Positions 1-5,761 of a DNA stretch of 6,214 nucleotides are shown one piece after another. Location: the NCBI GenBank assembly GCA_963928645.1, contig CAWVGT010000011.1:1-6214 (forward strand), read 5' to 3'. The notes under the pieces were generated by a model that worked only from the letters and a program-made list of their open reading frames with translations, was not told the DNA's origin and made no database searches. Positions within the stretch are counted from its first letter, which is position 1. Each line of letters starts with the position of its first letter. The stretch comes from Fimadaptatus sp963928645 (lineage in GTDB: Bacteria; Bacillota; Clostridia; Christensenellales; Aristaeellaceae). Position numbers and translations under genes: made by a program.

Positions 1-438
1 ATCGCACATGACCAGTTCGAACCCGAACATGTCAAGGCCGAAAAGCTGCTGCTGATGCTGTATGCGCAGGGCCTGTGTCCGGCGCGGCTCATGCGCGAGG
101 ATGACTTTTCAGATGAACTCAACCGCACGATAGCCAAATGGCTTATCGGCGGCAAGAGCCCCTCGGCCATACTGGACGAGCTGGACGCTGACCAGCGCGA
201 CCGGGCGGCCGGGATATTTCAACAGGCGGTGCCGATCAGCCCTGAGCTGGCCGGACAGATGGCCGCCGACTGCGTGGAGAAGATCCGCGTAAAACGACTC
301 GAAGAACAGATAGACGGGATCAAATCGCGCCTGGGCGATGCTCAGGGCGAGGCGCGCGGCGATCTGCTGGCTCACCTGACCAGGCTCACCCGCGAAAAGA
401 CTATGATCAGGTCTGGCCGAAAGGAGTGGACTGATTGA
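1..438 (+). CDS. dnaG: DNA primase DnaG, C-terminal part (5' end outside window)
   Basis: The frame is open from the first base and ends with TGA at 436-438, giving about 145 residues of a protein that starts upstream. DnaG makes the RNA primers for replication, and its C-terminal domain docks on the replicative helicase DnaB. The visible part fits that helical helicase-binding domain: an alpha-helical, charged segment ending in a long Glu/Arg/Lys-rich helix (EKIRVKRLEEQIDGIKSR and onward) and a TREKTMIRSGRKEW tail. The catalytic zinc-finger and TOPRIM domains are not in the window. The call rests on this C-terminal pattern plus its position directly in front of rpoD, the usual Bacillota order. 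There is a 4-base overlap with rpoD, so the two are probably translationally coupled. No frameshift is seen. Confidence 0.85.
   Translation: MAHDQFEPEHVKAEKLLLMLYAQGLCPARLMREDDFSDELNRTIAKWLIGGKSPSAILDELDADQRDRAAGIFQQAVPISPELAGQMAADCVEKIRVKRLEEQIDGIKSRLGDAQGEARGDLLAHLTRLTREKTMIRSGRKEWTD
421..426 (+). promoter_or_regulatory. Ribosome binding site that fixes the TTG start of rpoD
   Basis: AAGGAG lies 8 bases before TTG at 435-437. This is a good Shine-Dalgarno distance and supports a TTG start that overlaps the dnaG stop codon. The next in-frame ATG (residue 51) lies inside region 1.1 and has no comparable site. Confidence 0.75.
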
Positions 439-1526
439 GCAACACTAATGAAGTTAAGCCTCAGGGCAAAGTTGACGAACTCGTCGAGTCCGGCAAGACA
501 AAGGGCACGCTGACGCTCAAGGAAGTTGCCGACCAGCTGGAGGGCGTGGAACTCGAGCCGGATCAGCTCGACAAAATACTGGACATGTTGGATACATTGG
601 GTGTGGACGTGGTCTCTGAAATAGAACTGCCCGAGCCCGAGGCGCTGCCCGAGGACCAGAACATAGTCGACGACCTCGACCTGAGCGTGCCCGAGGGCAT
701 ATCCACCGATGACCCGGTGCGCATGTACCTAAAGGAAATAGGTAAGGTGCCGCTGCTGACCGCCGACGAAGAGATCGAACTGGCCAAGCGCATGGAGCAG
801 GGCGACGAGGAGGCCAAGCGCAAACTCGCCGAGGCTAACCTGCGTCTGGTGGTGTCGATCGCCAAGCGGTACGTGGGGCGCGGCATGCTGTTCCTGGATC
901 TGATACAGGAGGGCAATCTGGGCCTGATAAAGGCTGTGGAAAAGTTCGACTATCGAAAAGGCTACAAGTTCTCAACGTATGCGACCTGGTGGATACGCCA
1001 GGCGATAACCCGCGCGATAGCCGATCAGGCGCGCACGATACGCATACCCGTGCACATGGTCGAGACTATAAACAAACTCATCCGTGTGTCGCGGCAGCTG
1101 TTGCAGGAGTACGGCCGCGAGCCCCAACCCGAGGAGATTGCCGCCGAAATGGGCATATCCGAGGAGAAGGTGCGCGAGATAATCAAGATAGCGCAGGAGC
1201 CGGTGTCGCTGGAGACGCCTATAGGCGAGGAGGAGGACTCCCACCTGGGCGACTTCATACCCGACGACGAGGCGCCCGCGCCCGCCGAGGCCGCCGCGTT
1301 CACGCTGCTGCGCGAGCAGCTGATGGGCGTGCTGTCCACGCTCACGCCGCGCGAGGAGAAGGTGCTCAGGCTGCGCTTCGGCCTGGACGACGGCCGCGCG
1401 CGCACGCTCGAGGAGGTCGGCAAGGAGTTCAAGGTCACCCGCGAGCGCATACGCCAGATAGAGGCCAAGGCGCTGCGCAAGATCCGCCACCCCTCGCGCT
1501 CCAAGAAGCTCAAGGACTTCCTGTGA
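435..1526 (+). CDS. rpoD: Primary sigma factor RpoD/SigA
   Basis: A complete 363-residue housekeeping sigma factor. It directs RNA polymerase to -35/-10 promoters and opens the DNA. Regions in order: 1.1 (about 17-66), followed by an acidic linker; 1.2 beginning at DDPVRMYLKEIG (92-103); core region 2 with NLRLVVSIAKRY (135-146), DLIQEGNLGLIKAVEKFDY (155-173), and the melting and -10 recognition segment FSTYATWWIRQAITRAI (179-195) followed by RTIRIPVHM; region 3 to about 290 with the finger DSHLGDFIPDDEAP (268-281); region 4 from about 294, with the -35 recognition helix-turn-helix TLEEVGKEFKVTRERIRQIE (324-343). The length matches Gram-positive SigA proteins, which lack the large non-conserved insert of enterobacterial RpoD. 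Start TTG at 435 is supported by AAGGAG 8 bases upstream and overlaps dnaG. Twenty of 26 Ile codons are ATA. Followed by a strong terminator. Confidence 0.98.
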   Translation: MSNTNEVKPQGKVDELVESGKTKGTLTLKEVADQLEGVELEPDQLDKILDMLDTLGVDVVSEIELPEPEALPEDQNIVDDLDLSVPEGISTDDPVRMYLKEIGKVPLLTADEEIELAKRMEQGDEEAKRKLAEANLRLVVSIAKRYVGRGMLFLDLIQEGNLGLIKAVEKFDYRKGYKFSTYATWWIRQAITRAIADQARTIRIPVHMVETINKLIRVSRQLLQEYGREPQPEEIAAEMGISEEKVREIIKIAQEPVSLETPIGEEEDSHLGDFIPDDEAPAPAEAAAFTLLREQLMGVLSTLTPREEKVLRLRFGLDDGRARTLEEVGKEFKVTRERIRQIEAKALRKIRHPSRSKKLKDFL

Positions 1527-1553
1527 CGGGCGGCGCTGTGGGCCGTCCGTAGT

Positions 1554-1592
1554 AAAGGCCGCCGTGCGCTGCTGACTGCGCGGCGGCCTTTT
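1554..1592 (+). terminator. Intrinsic terminator after rpoD
   Basis: The left arm AAAGGCCGCCG (1554-1564) pairs perfectly with CGGCGGCCTTT (1581-1591). A possible extra CGC/GCG pairing inside leaves a small loop, and the structure ends in TTTT. It begins 27 bases after the rpoD stop and separates the dnaG-rpoD unit from the downstream genes. Because the A-flanked arms are symmetrical it may act weakly on the other strand too. Confidence 0.88.
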
Positions 1593-1621
1593 AAGTCGCC
1601 GGGCGGAGGATGCGCGCGGGA

Positions 1622-1883
1622 TGGCGGTTGCCGTGGGGATGTGGGGCGGCGAATGCGAGTCGGTTGCTTTGTGCGAGGCGCGAATGCTGGCGGATGCAGC
1701 GAGGATGAAGGAGCGACGAAAGCGCGCTGGCCGCTTGGTGCGCAGCGCGCACGCCGGCGGATGCAGCGGGGGAAAGCGCGCCGGCTACCTTGCAAGAAGC
1801 GCACCGCGCGCACGCCGACGGACACGGCGAGCACAAAGAGCAGTAAAAGCGCGCCAACTTCAAAAAGCAAAGCGCACACACGC
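1622..1883 (+). repeat. Four degenerate tandem repeats, 61-68 bp each
   Basis: The gene-free stretch 1594-1892 is largely filled by four imperfect head-to-tail units: 1622-1687 (66 bp), 1688-1754 (67 bp), 1755-1815 (61 bp) and 1816-1883 (68 bp). Units begin with a form of TGGCGGATGCAGCG, and share a central GAAAGCGCGC and an end resembling GCGCGCACGC. Units 2 and 3 are most alike at both ends, unit 3 lacking about 13 bp internally. Units 1 and 2 match best in the second half, where GGTTGCTTTGTGCG aligns with GGCCGCTTGGTGCG. Unit 4 is the most diverged and A-richer. The array stops one base before the ribosome binding site of the dehydrogenase gene. I see no -35/-10 promoter in it. The dehydrogenase frame is open back to 1641, but translation of the repeats gives only a low-complexity Arg/Ala/Lys-rich string, so I treat it as non-coding. 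Confidence 0.75.
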
Positions 1884-1889
1884 GGGAGG
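1884..1889 (+). promoter_or_regulatory. Ribosome binding site of the dehydrogenase gene, closely spaced
   Basis: GGGAGG sits only 3 bases before ATG at 1893. The sequence is strong but closer than the 5-8 bases seen before the other genes here. It still favours 1893 over the alternative in-frame start upstream, because the conserved fold begins immediately after this ATG. Confidence 0.55.
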
Positions 1890-1892
1890 CGT

Positions 1893-2663
1893 ATGAGTGT
1901 GAATATAGCGATCATCACCGGCGCGTCGAGCGGCCTGGGCGCCCAGTTCGCGCGGCTGGTGGACGGCCAGTACGACGAGATATGGGCGATAGCCCGCCGC
2001 GCCGAGCGGCTGGAGCAGCTGCGCGCGCAGCTTAGGACCCCGGTGCGCGCGCTGGCGCTGGACCTGACCGACCGGGCCGCGCCGCGCGAGCTGGAGCGGC
2101 TGCTGAGCGAGCGCGGCGCGGACGTGCGGCTGCTGATTAACGCGGCCGGCTTTGGCAAGATAGGCCGCTGGGACGACATATCGCTCGCCGACTGCGAGAA
2201 CATGATCGACCTGAACTGCCGCGCGGCGGTCGCGGTCACGCGCGTGGCGCTGGGGCACATGAGCGCGGGCGCGCACATAATGCAGGTCTGCTCGACTTCG
2301 GCGTTCCAGCCGTTTCAGTACCTGAACGTGTACGCGGCCAGCAAGGCATTTTTGTACCGGTACAGCCGTGCGCTGCGCGTGGAGCTCAGGCCGCGCGGCA
2401 TAAGCGTGACCGCGGTGTGCCCGTACTGGATAAAGGATACCGAGTTCATACCGGTGGCGCAGGATACCCGCGACAGCGCGTACATACGCGGCTTCCCGCT
2501 GGCGTCGCGCCAGGCGCGGGTGGCGCGGCGCGCGCTGGCCGACGCGCTCAGGGGCCGCGCGGTGTCCACGCCGGGCGTGGTGTGCACGCTGCACCGCGCC
2601 GTGGCCAAGCTCGTACCGGCGGCGCTGATGATGCGCGCGTGGGAGCTGATCCGCCGCATATAG
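1893..2663 (+). CDS. Short-chain dehydrogenase/reductase (SDR family)
   Basis: A 256-residue classical SDR, a single-domain Rossmann oxidoreductase expected to be cytosolic and NAD(P)-dependent. Visible motifs: the cofactor loop TGASSGLG (9-16), the adenine-contacting DLTD (57-60), NAAG (83-86), the structural Asn of the catalytic tetrad N108, catalytic S134, and YAASK with Y147 and K151. The Ser-Tyr spacing of 13 is standard. After the sixth strand the usual Pro-Gly is replaced by Pro-Tyr (CPYWIKDTEF, 176-185). ARR at 34-36, after the second strand, is compatible with NADP preference, but this is inference. The C-terminus ends in a basic helix (RAWELIRRI). The substrate cannot be told from sequence. 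Length is typical of the family. It follows the tandem repeat array and is separated by 76 bases from the acetyltransferase gene, so the two may share a transcript. Confidence 0.92.
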   Translation: MSVNIAIITGASSGLGAQFARLVDGQYDEIWAIARRAERLEQLRAQLRTPVRALALDLTDRAAPRELERLLSERGADVRLLINAAGFGKIGRWDDISLADCENMIDLNCRAAVAVTRVALGHMSAGAHIMQVCSTSAFQPFQYLNVYAASKAFLYRYSRALRVELRPRGISVTAVCPYWIKDTEFIPVAQDTRDSAYIRGFPLASRQARVARRALADALRGRAVSTPGVVCTLHRAVAKLVPAALMMRAWELIRRI

Positions 2664-2692
2664 CGCGGCGGCTGATATAGACGCATGTGTGG

Positions 2693-2725
2693 GGCCGCGC
2701 GCGGCGCAAATCGCGATGCGCGGCC
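2693..2725 (+). promoter_or_regulatory. Inverted repeat directly before the acetyltransferase ribosome binding site
   Basis: GGCCGCGC (2693-2700) is perfectly complementary to GCGCGGCC (2718-2725) across a 17-base loop, which itself has a GCG/CGC pair. The hairpin ends 3 bases before the AAGGAG of the next gene and has no T-tract, so it is not a normal terminator. It could affect mRNA stability or translation. In DNA this rich in GC, chance is a real alternative. Confidence 0.4.
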
Positions 2726-2739
2726 GGGAAGGAGACGCG

Positions 2740-3516
2740 ATGACCGATATAGCAATTCGCATAGCCACAGCAGCGCGCGCGCTGGGCGTGAAGCCGGGCG
2801 GGGTGCTGCTGGTGCACTCGTCGCTCAAGTCGCTGCGCGAGCCGGGCGCGACGCCGGCGGACGTGATCGACGGGCTGATGGAGGCGCTGGACGGCGGCAC
2901 GCTGGTGCTGCCCGCGCTGAGCTACCGGTACGTGAAGCCGACGCAGCGCCGGTTCGACGCGCGCACCACGCCCTGCAACGTGGGCGCGATACCCGAGTAC
3001 TTCCGGGCCAACCGGGCGCAGGCGCGCTCGCTCTGCCCGACGCACTCGTGCGCGGCGCTGGGGCCGGACGCGGCGCGCATAACGCGCGGCCAGCAGCAGG
3101 ATACCACGCCCTGCGGCCCGCATTCGCCGTTCCGGCGCGTAATGGAGCTGGGCGGGCAGGTGCTGTTCCTGGGCTGCGGCGCGGACTGCAATACGTCGAT
3201 GCACGCGATAGAGGAGCTCGCGCCGCCCGACTACCTGTTCGCCGGCAGCTATGAGTACGAGCTGACCGACTTCGACGGCACGGTGTACTGCATGAACTGC
3301 CGCGCGCACGGCTTTGAGGGCGTGACGCAGCGCTACAGCCGCGTGCTGGGGCTGATGCCCGCGGGCACGCTGCACGAGGGCCGGATCTGTGCGGCCGAGT
3401 GCCAGCTGCTGGACGCGCCCGCGATGTGGGACGTGGCCGCGGCGATGTACCGGCGCGCGCCGCACTACTTCGTGGACGTGGAGCGCGCGCCCGGAGGTGG
3501 GGCCGATGACGCGTGA
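2740..3516 (+). CDS. AAC(3)/YokD-family N-acetyltransferase
   Basis: A 258-residue member of the Antibiotic_NAT (AAC(3)) family. Known members move an acetyl group from acetyl-CoA to the 3-amino group of aminoglycosides; others have different or unknown substrates. Visible family signatures: LLVHSSLKSL (23-32) near the N-terminus, LVLPALSY (55-62), the conserved R-S-x-x-P-x-H-S segment ARSLCPTHSCAALG (95-108) with H102, GPHSPFRRV (126-134), and VLFLGCGADCNTSMHAIEEL (141-160) with H155 and E158/E159. ATG at 2740 is chosen because AAGGAG lies 5 bases upstream and the family's N-terminus fits there; a GTG at 2689 would add 17 unlikely residues. It overlaps trmK by 11 bases. Oddities are ten cysteines, including CxxC at 184/187 and CxxxC at 146/150 and 217/221. 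Resistance activity cannot be assumed: the gene sits among housekeeping genes with no mobile element beside it. Confidence 0.88.
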   Translation: MTDIAIRIATAARALGVKPGGVLLVHSSLKSLREPGATPADVIDGLMEALDGGTLVLPALSYRYVKPTQRRFDARTTPCNVGAIPEYFRANRAQARSLCPTHSCAALGPDAARITRGQQQDTTPCGPHSPFRRVMELGGQVLFLGCGADCNTSMHAIEELAPPDYLFAGSYEYELTDFDGTVYCMNCRAHGFEGVTQRYSRVLGLMPAGTLHEGRICAAECQLLDAPAMWDVAAAMYRRAPHYFVDVERAPGGGADDA

Positions 3517-4186
3517 GCTGGATGCGCGGCTGAGCGGCGTGGCGCGCATGGTGCCCGAGTGCGGGCTGTGCGCCGACATTGGCGCGGATCACGGCCTGCT
3601 GTCCGAGTGGCTGCTGAGCGCGGGGCGCGTGGCGCGGCTGTACATATGCGACATAAGCGCGCCCTCGCTGGACAAGGCGCGGCGGCGGCTGGAGGGCGGC
3701 GCGCTGGCCGGGCGCGCGCGGTTTGAGGTCGGCGACGGGCTGGAGCGCGTGAGCGAGCCGCTGGACGCGTGCGTGATAGCCGGCATGGGCGGCGAGACCA
3801 TGATGGGCATACTCGAGCGCGGGCTGGACGTGATACGCGGCGCGACGCTGGCGCTGCAGCCCAACGTGGACGCCGACCGGGTGCGCGCCTGGCTGTACGC
3901 CAACGGGTTCGCCGTGAGCGACGAGGAGCTGATATACGACGGGCGCTGGTGGTATTCGATAATCCAGGCGCGGCCCGACGCCGGCGCGGCGCGGCCCACT
4001 GAGCGCGAGCTGCTCGCGGGGCCGGTGCTGCTCCGGCGGCGGCACGCACTGTTGCCGCGCTACGCTCAGCGCCAGGCGCGCATACTGAAAAAGGCGATGG
4101 CCCCGATAGCGCCGGGCAATCCGCGCGCCGCAGAGCTCGAACGCCGGCTCAGAATATGGGAGGAGATTGCTGCATGGCCACGGTAG
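3506..4186 (+). CDS. trmK: tRNA (adenine(22)-N1)-methyltransferase TrmK
   Basis: A 226-residue SAM-dependent methyltransferase of the TrmK/YqfN family, which methylates N1 of adenine 22 in the D-arm region of tRNAs. Seen in order: LSGVARMVPECGLCADIGADHG (9-30), containing the SAM-binding loop ADIGADHG (23-30); ICDISAPSLDKAR (47-59), whose Asp is expected to hold the ribose; VGDGLERV (75-82); the family hallmark IAGMGGETMMGIL (91-103); LQPN (117-120); and a C-terminal helical arm (about 165-226) rich in Arg that fits the tRNA-contacting coiled coil. ATG at 3506 is preceded by GGAGG with an 8-base gap; the longer frame upstream is just the acetyltransferase gene read in another frame. It overlaps both neighbours (11 and 13 bases). 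The trmK-nif3 pair is conserved in Bacillota. Confidence 0.95.
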   Translation: MTRELDARLSGVARMVPECGLCADIGADHGLLSEWLLSAGRVARLYICDISAPSLDKARRRLEGGALAGRARFEVGDGLERVSEPLDACVIAGMGGETMMGILERGLDVIRGATLALQPNVDADRVRAWLYANGFAVSDEELIYDGRWWYSIIQARPDAGAARPTERELLAGPVLLRRRHALLPRYAQRQARILKKAMAPIAPGNPRAAELERRLRIWEEIAAWPR

Positions 4187-4929
4187 GCGACCTGATGAAC
4201 ATAATGAACGAGCTGGCCCCGCCCGAGCTGGCCGAGGACTGGGACAACCCCGGGCTGCTGGTGGGCCGGGCCGACGCGGCCGTGGAGCGCATGCTGCTGT
4301 GCGTGGACGCGACCGAGGGCGTGGTGGCCGAGGCGCGCAAGCTGGGCGCGCAGCTGATTATAGCGCACCATCCGCTGATGTTCCGCGCGATAAAGCATGT
4401 GCGCGACGACGAGCCCGAGGGCCACGTGATCTGCGAGCTGATACGCGCGGGCGCAAGCCTGATCGCGGCGCACACCAACCTGGACATGGCGCGGGGCGGC
4501 GTAAACGACGCGCTGGCCGAGGCGGTGGGGCTGGTGGACGCGGAGGCGCCGGCGCCGCTTTTGCGCGCGGGCGGGCTGAGCGGCACGCTGGAGGACATCG
4601 CGCGGCGCATAGAGCGGGCGCTGGACGCGCGCGCGCTGTACTACGGCCCGGCTGAGGCGCGGATAGAGCGGGCGGCGCTATGCTCGGGCGCGGGCGGCAG
4701 CGAGCTCATCGACGCGGCGCGCTGCGGCGCACAGCTGTTCATAACCGGCGAGCTCAAGCACAGCGAGATAATACTGGCGCGGCAGCTGGGGCTGTGCGCG
4801 ATCTGCGCGGGGCATTTTGAAACTGAAAGGGTTGTGTTATCTCATCTGGCCAGAGGTTTACAAACGCGGCTGGATGCGCTACAATATAAGGCGAAGGTTT
4901 ATGTCAGCCGGGTGCATCCGCTCATGTGA
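4174..4929 (+). CDS. Nif3-like dinuclear metal centre protein (YbgI/YqfO family)
   Basis: A 251-residue Nif3-family protein; relatives form toroidal hexamers with two metal ions per subunit. The exact reaction of the family is still unsettled, although it is often annotated as GTP cyclohydrolase I type 2. Seen: EDWDNPGLLVG (21-31), AHHPLMF (64-70) with metal ligands H65 and H66, AAHTNLDMARGGVNDALAE (98-116) with D104, the GELKH motif (192-196), and AGHFETE (212-218) with H214 and E218. These match the five-ligand set of the family. It is the short form without the PII-like inserted domain found in B. subtilis YqfO (about 370 residues). ATG at 4174 has GGGAGGAG 8 bases upstream; an earlier ATG at 4156 overlaps that site and is rejected. 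It overlaps trmK by 13 bases. The last ~100 bases are clearly poorer in GC and contain a promoter for the next gene. Confidence 0.95.
   Translation: MATVGDLMNIMNELAPPELAEDWDNPGLLVGRADAAVERMLLCVDATEGVVAEARKLGAQLIIAHHPLMFRAIKHVRDDEPEGHVICELIRAGASLIAAHTNLDMARGGVNDALAEAVGLVDAEAPAPLLRAGGLSGTLEDIARRIERALDARALYYGPAEARIERAALCSGAGGSELIDAARCGAQLFITGELKHSEIILARQLGLCAICAGHFETERVVLSHLARGLQTRLDALQYKAKVYVSRVHPLM
4857..4885 (+). promoter_or_regulatory. Sigma-A-type promoter inside the 3' end of the Nif3 gene
   Basis: TTTACA (4857-4862), then exactly 17 bases, then TACAAT (4880-4885): five of six matches to each consensus hexamer at ideal spacing. It lies in a locally AT-richer stretch of an otherwise very GC-rich gene. 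Transcription would begin near 4892, giving an 84-base leader before the GTG start at 4976 of the zinc-ribbon gene. Confidence 0.7.
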
Positions 4930-4961
4930 GACGCGGGCGGGCGCGACATGCAACGCTGATT

Positions 4962-4967
4962 AGGAGG
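4962..4967 (+). promoter_or_regulatory. Ribosome binding site fixing the GTG start of the zinc-ribbon gene
   Basis: A perfect AGGAGG lies 8 bases before GTG at 4976-4978. The next in-frame ATG (residue 23) lies within the first helix and has no such site. Confidence 0.8.
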
Positions 4968-4975
4968 AAATACAA

Positions 4976-5683
4976 GTGCAATTAGAGGTTTTGTGGAAGT
5001 ATCAGCAGGTGGACGTGGAGGTCGACAAGTATGAAAACGAGATGCGCAACGACCCCGACCGCCTAAAGCTGCTCAAGCACCGCACGTTCCTGGTAGACCA
5101 GCAAAACGCTATGAAGAAGCTCGAAAACGACGTGAGCATAATGGCGGACCGGCTGGAGGCGGTGCGCGACGAGGCGCAGCGGCTGGAGGCGCAGCTGGCC
5201 GACCAGAAGGCGCGCTTTGTCGACAACCCGAGCGAGGACATAGAGACCGTGCGCGAGGGGCTCAAGCAGCTGCAGCGCACCTGCGACCTGCTGACGCGCT
5301 ACGAGCAGGAGCTGCAGAAGCTGCGCAAGGACGCCGAGACGCGCGACCGCCAGCAGCGCGAGATCCGCGTGCGCGCCGCCAAGGTCAAGGCCGAGTTCGA
5401 CCAGCTCAAGGGCCAGTACGACCAGAAGTTCCAGCAGCAGAAGCGCAAGCTGGACGCGCTCAAGGCCGCGGCCGACAAGGAGGCGCAGGGCATAGATCCG
5501 GAGCTGATAAAGCGCTACAAGGAGATCCGCAAGCACTGCTTCCCGCCGATGGCGCTGCTGGACGGCGACCGGTGCGGCGGCTGCAACATGTCGCTGCCGT
5601 CGGTGGTGATGCGCGACATACGCTCGGGCGCCAAGCTGGTCGAGTGCGACAACTGCGGGCGGATCATATTCGCCAAGGAGTGA
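4976..5683 (+). CDS. Coiled-coil protein with C-terminal C4 zinc ribbon (zf-RING_7 type)
   Basis: A 235-residue protein of the CT398/Rv2229c type, common beside nif3 genes in bacteria. Residues about 5-170 form a long, nearly uninterrupted charged coiled coil, likely an antiparallel helical hairpin turning near FVDNPSEDIETV (81-92), a region conserved in this family. The C-terminal zinc ribbon has C200-x-x-C203 (RCGGCNMSLP) and C224-x-x-C227 (ECDNCGRIIF), with RYKEIRKH (180-187) just before it. No signal peptide or membrane segment is seen, so it is cytosolic. Its biochemical role is not well defined; members have been linked to secretion or flagellar complexes in some bacteria and proposed to bind nucleic acid, and neither can be shown here. 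It starts with GTG at 4976, 46 bases after the Nif3 stop, and probably has its own promoter at 4857-4885. It ends with a terminator 37 bases downstream. Confidence 0.92.
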   Translation: MQLEVLWKYQQVDVEVDKYENEMRNDPDRLKLLKHRTFLVDQQNAMKKLENDVSIMADRLEAVRDEAQRLEAQLADQKARFVDNPSEDIETVREGLKQLQRTCDLLTRYEQELQKLRKDAETRDRQQREIRVRAAKVKAEFDQLKGQYDQKFQQQKRKLDALKAAADKEAQGIDPELIKRYKEIRKHCFPPMALLDGDRCGGCNMSLPSVVMRDIRSGAKLVECDNCGRIIFAKE

Positions 5684-5720
5684 CGCGCGGGGCGAACCGC
5701 GGTTATCAGAGCAAATCAGG

Positions 5721-5760
5721 GCCGGCAGGCGCCGCTTATGTGGAGCCTGCCGGCTCAGTT
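5721..5760 (+). terminator. Terminator after the zinc-ribbon gene; first copy of a repeated hairpin
   Basis: The left arm GCCGGCAGGC (5721-5730) pairs perfectly over 10 bp with GCCTGCCGGC (5745-5754) around a 14-base loop, and is followed by TCAGTTTGTT, an interrupted T-run. It likely ends the operon. The same 35-base sequence recurs at 5949-5983 with 28 identical bases. Confidence 0.72.
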
Positions 5761-5761
5761 T

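Noticed and set aside
1622..1883. CRISPR array.
   Set aside because: Units are tandem and degenerate with no conserved repeat/unique spacer alternation, and no cas genes are present.
1641..1892. In-frame 84-codon N-terminal extension of the dehydrogenase through the repeat array.
   Set aside because: The product is low-complexity Arg/Ala/Lys-rich, the SDR fold begins right at the ATG at 1893, and a GGGAGG precedes that ATG. The open frame is expected in GC-rich repeats.
2740..3516. Acquired antibiotic resistance cassette.
   Set aside because: No insertion sequence, transposase or integron parts are near it, codon bias matches the neighbours, and the gene overlaps trmK. It is a chromosomal family member of unknown substrate.
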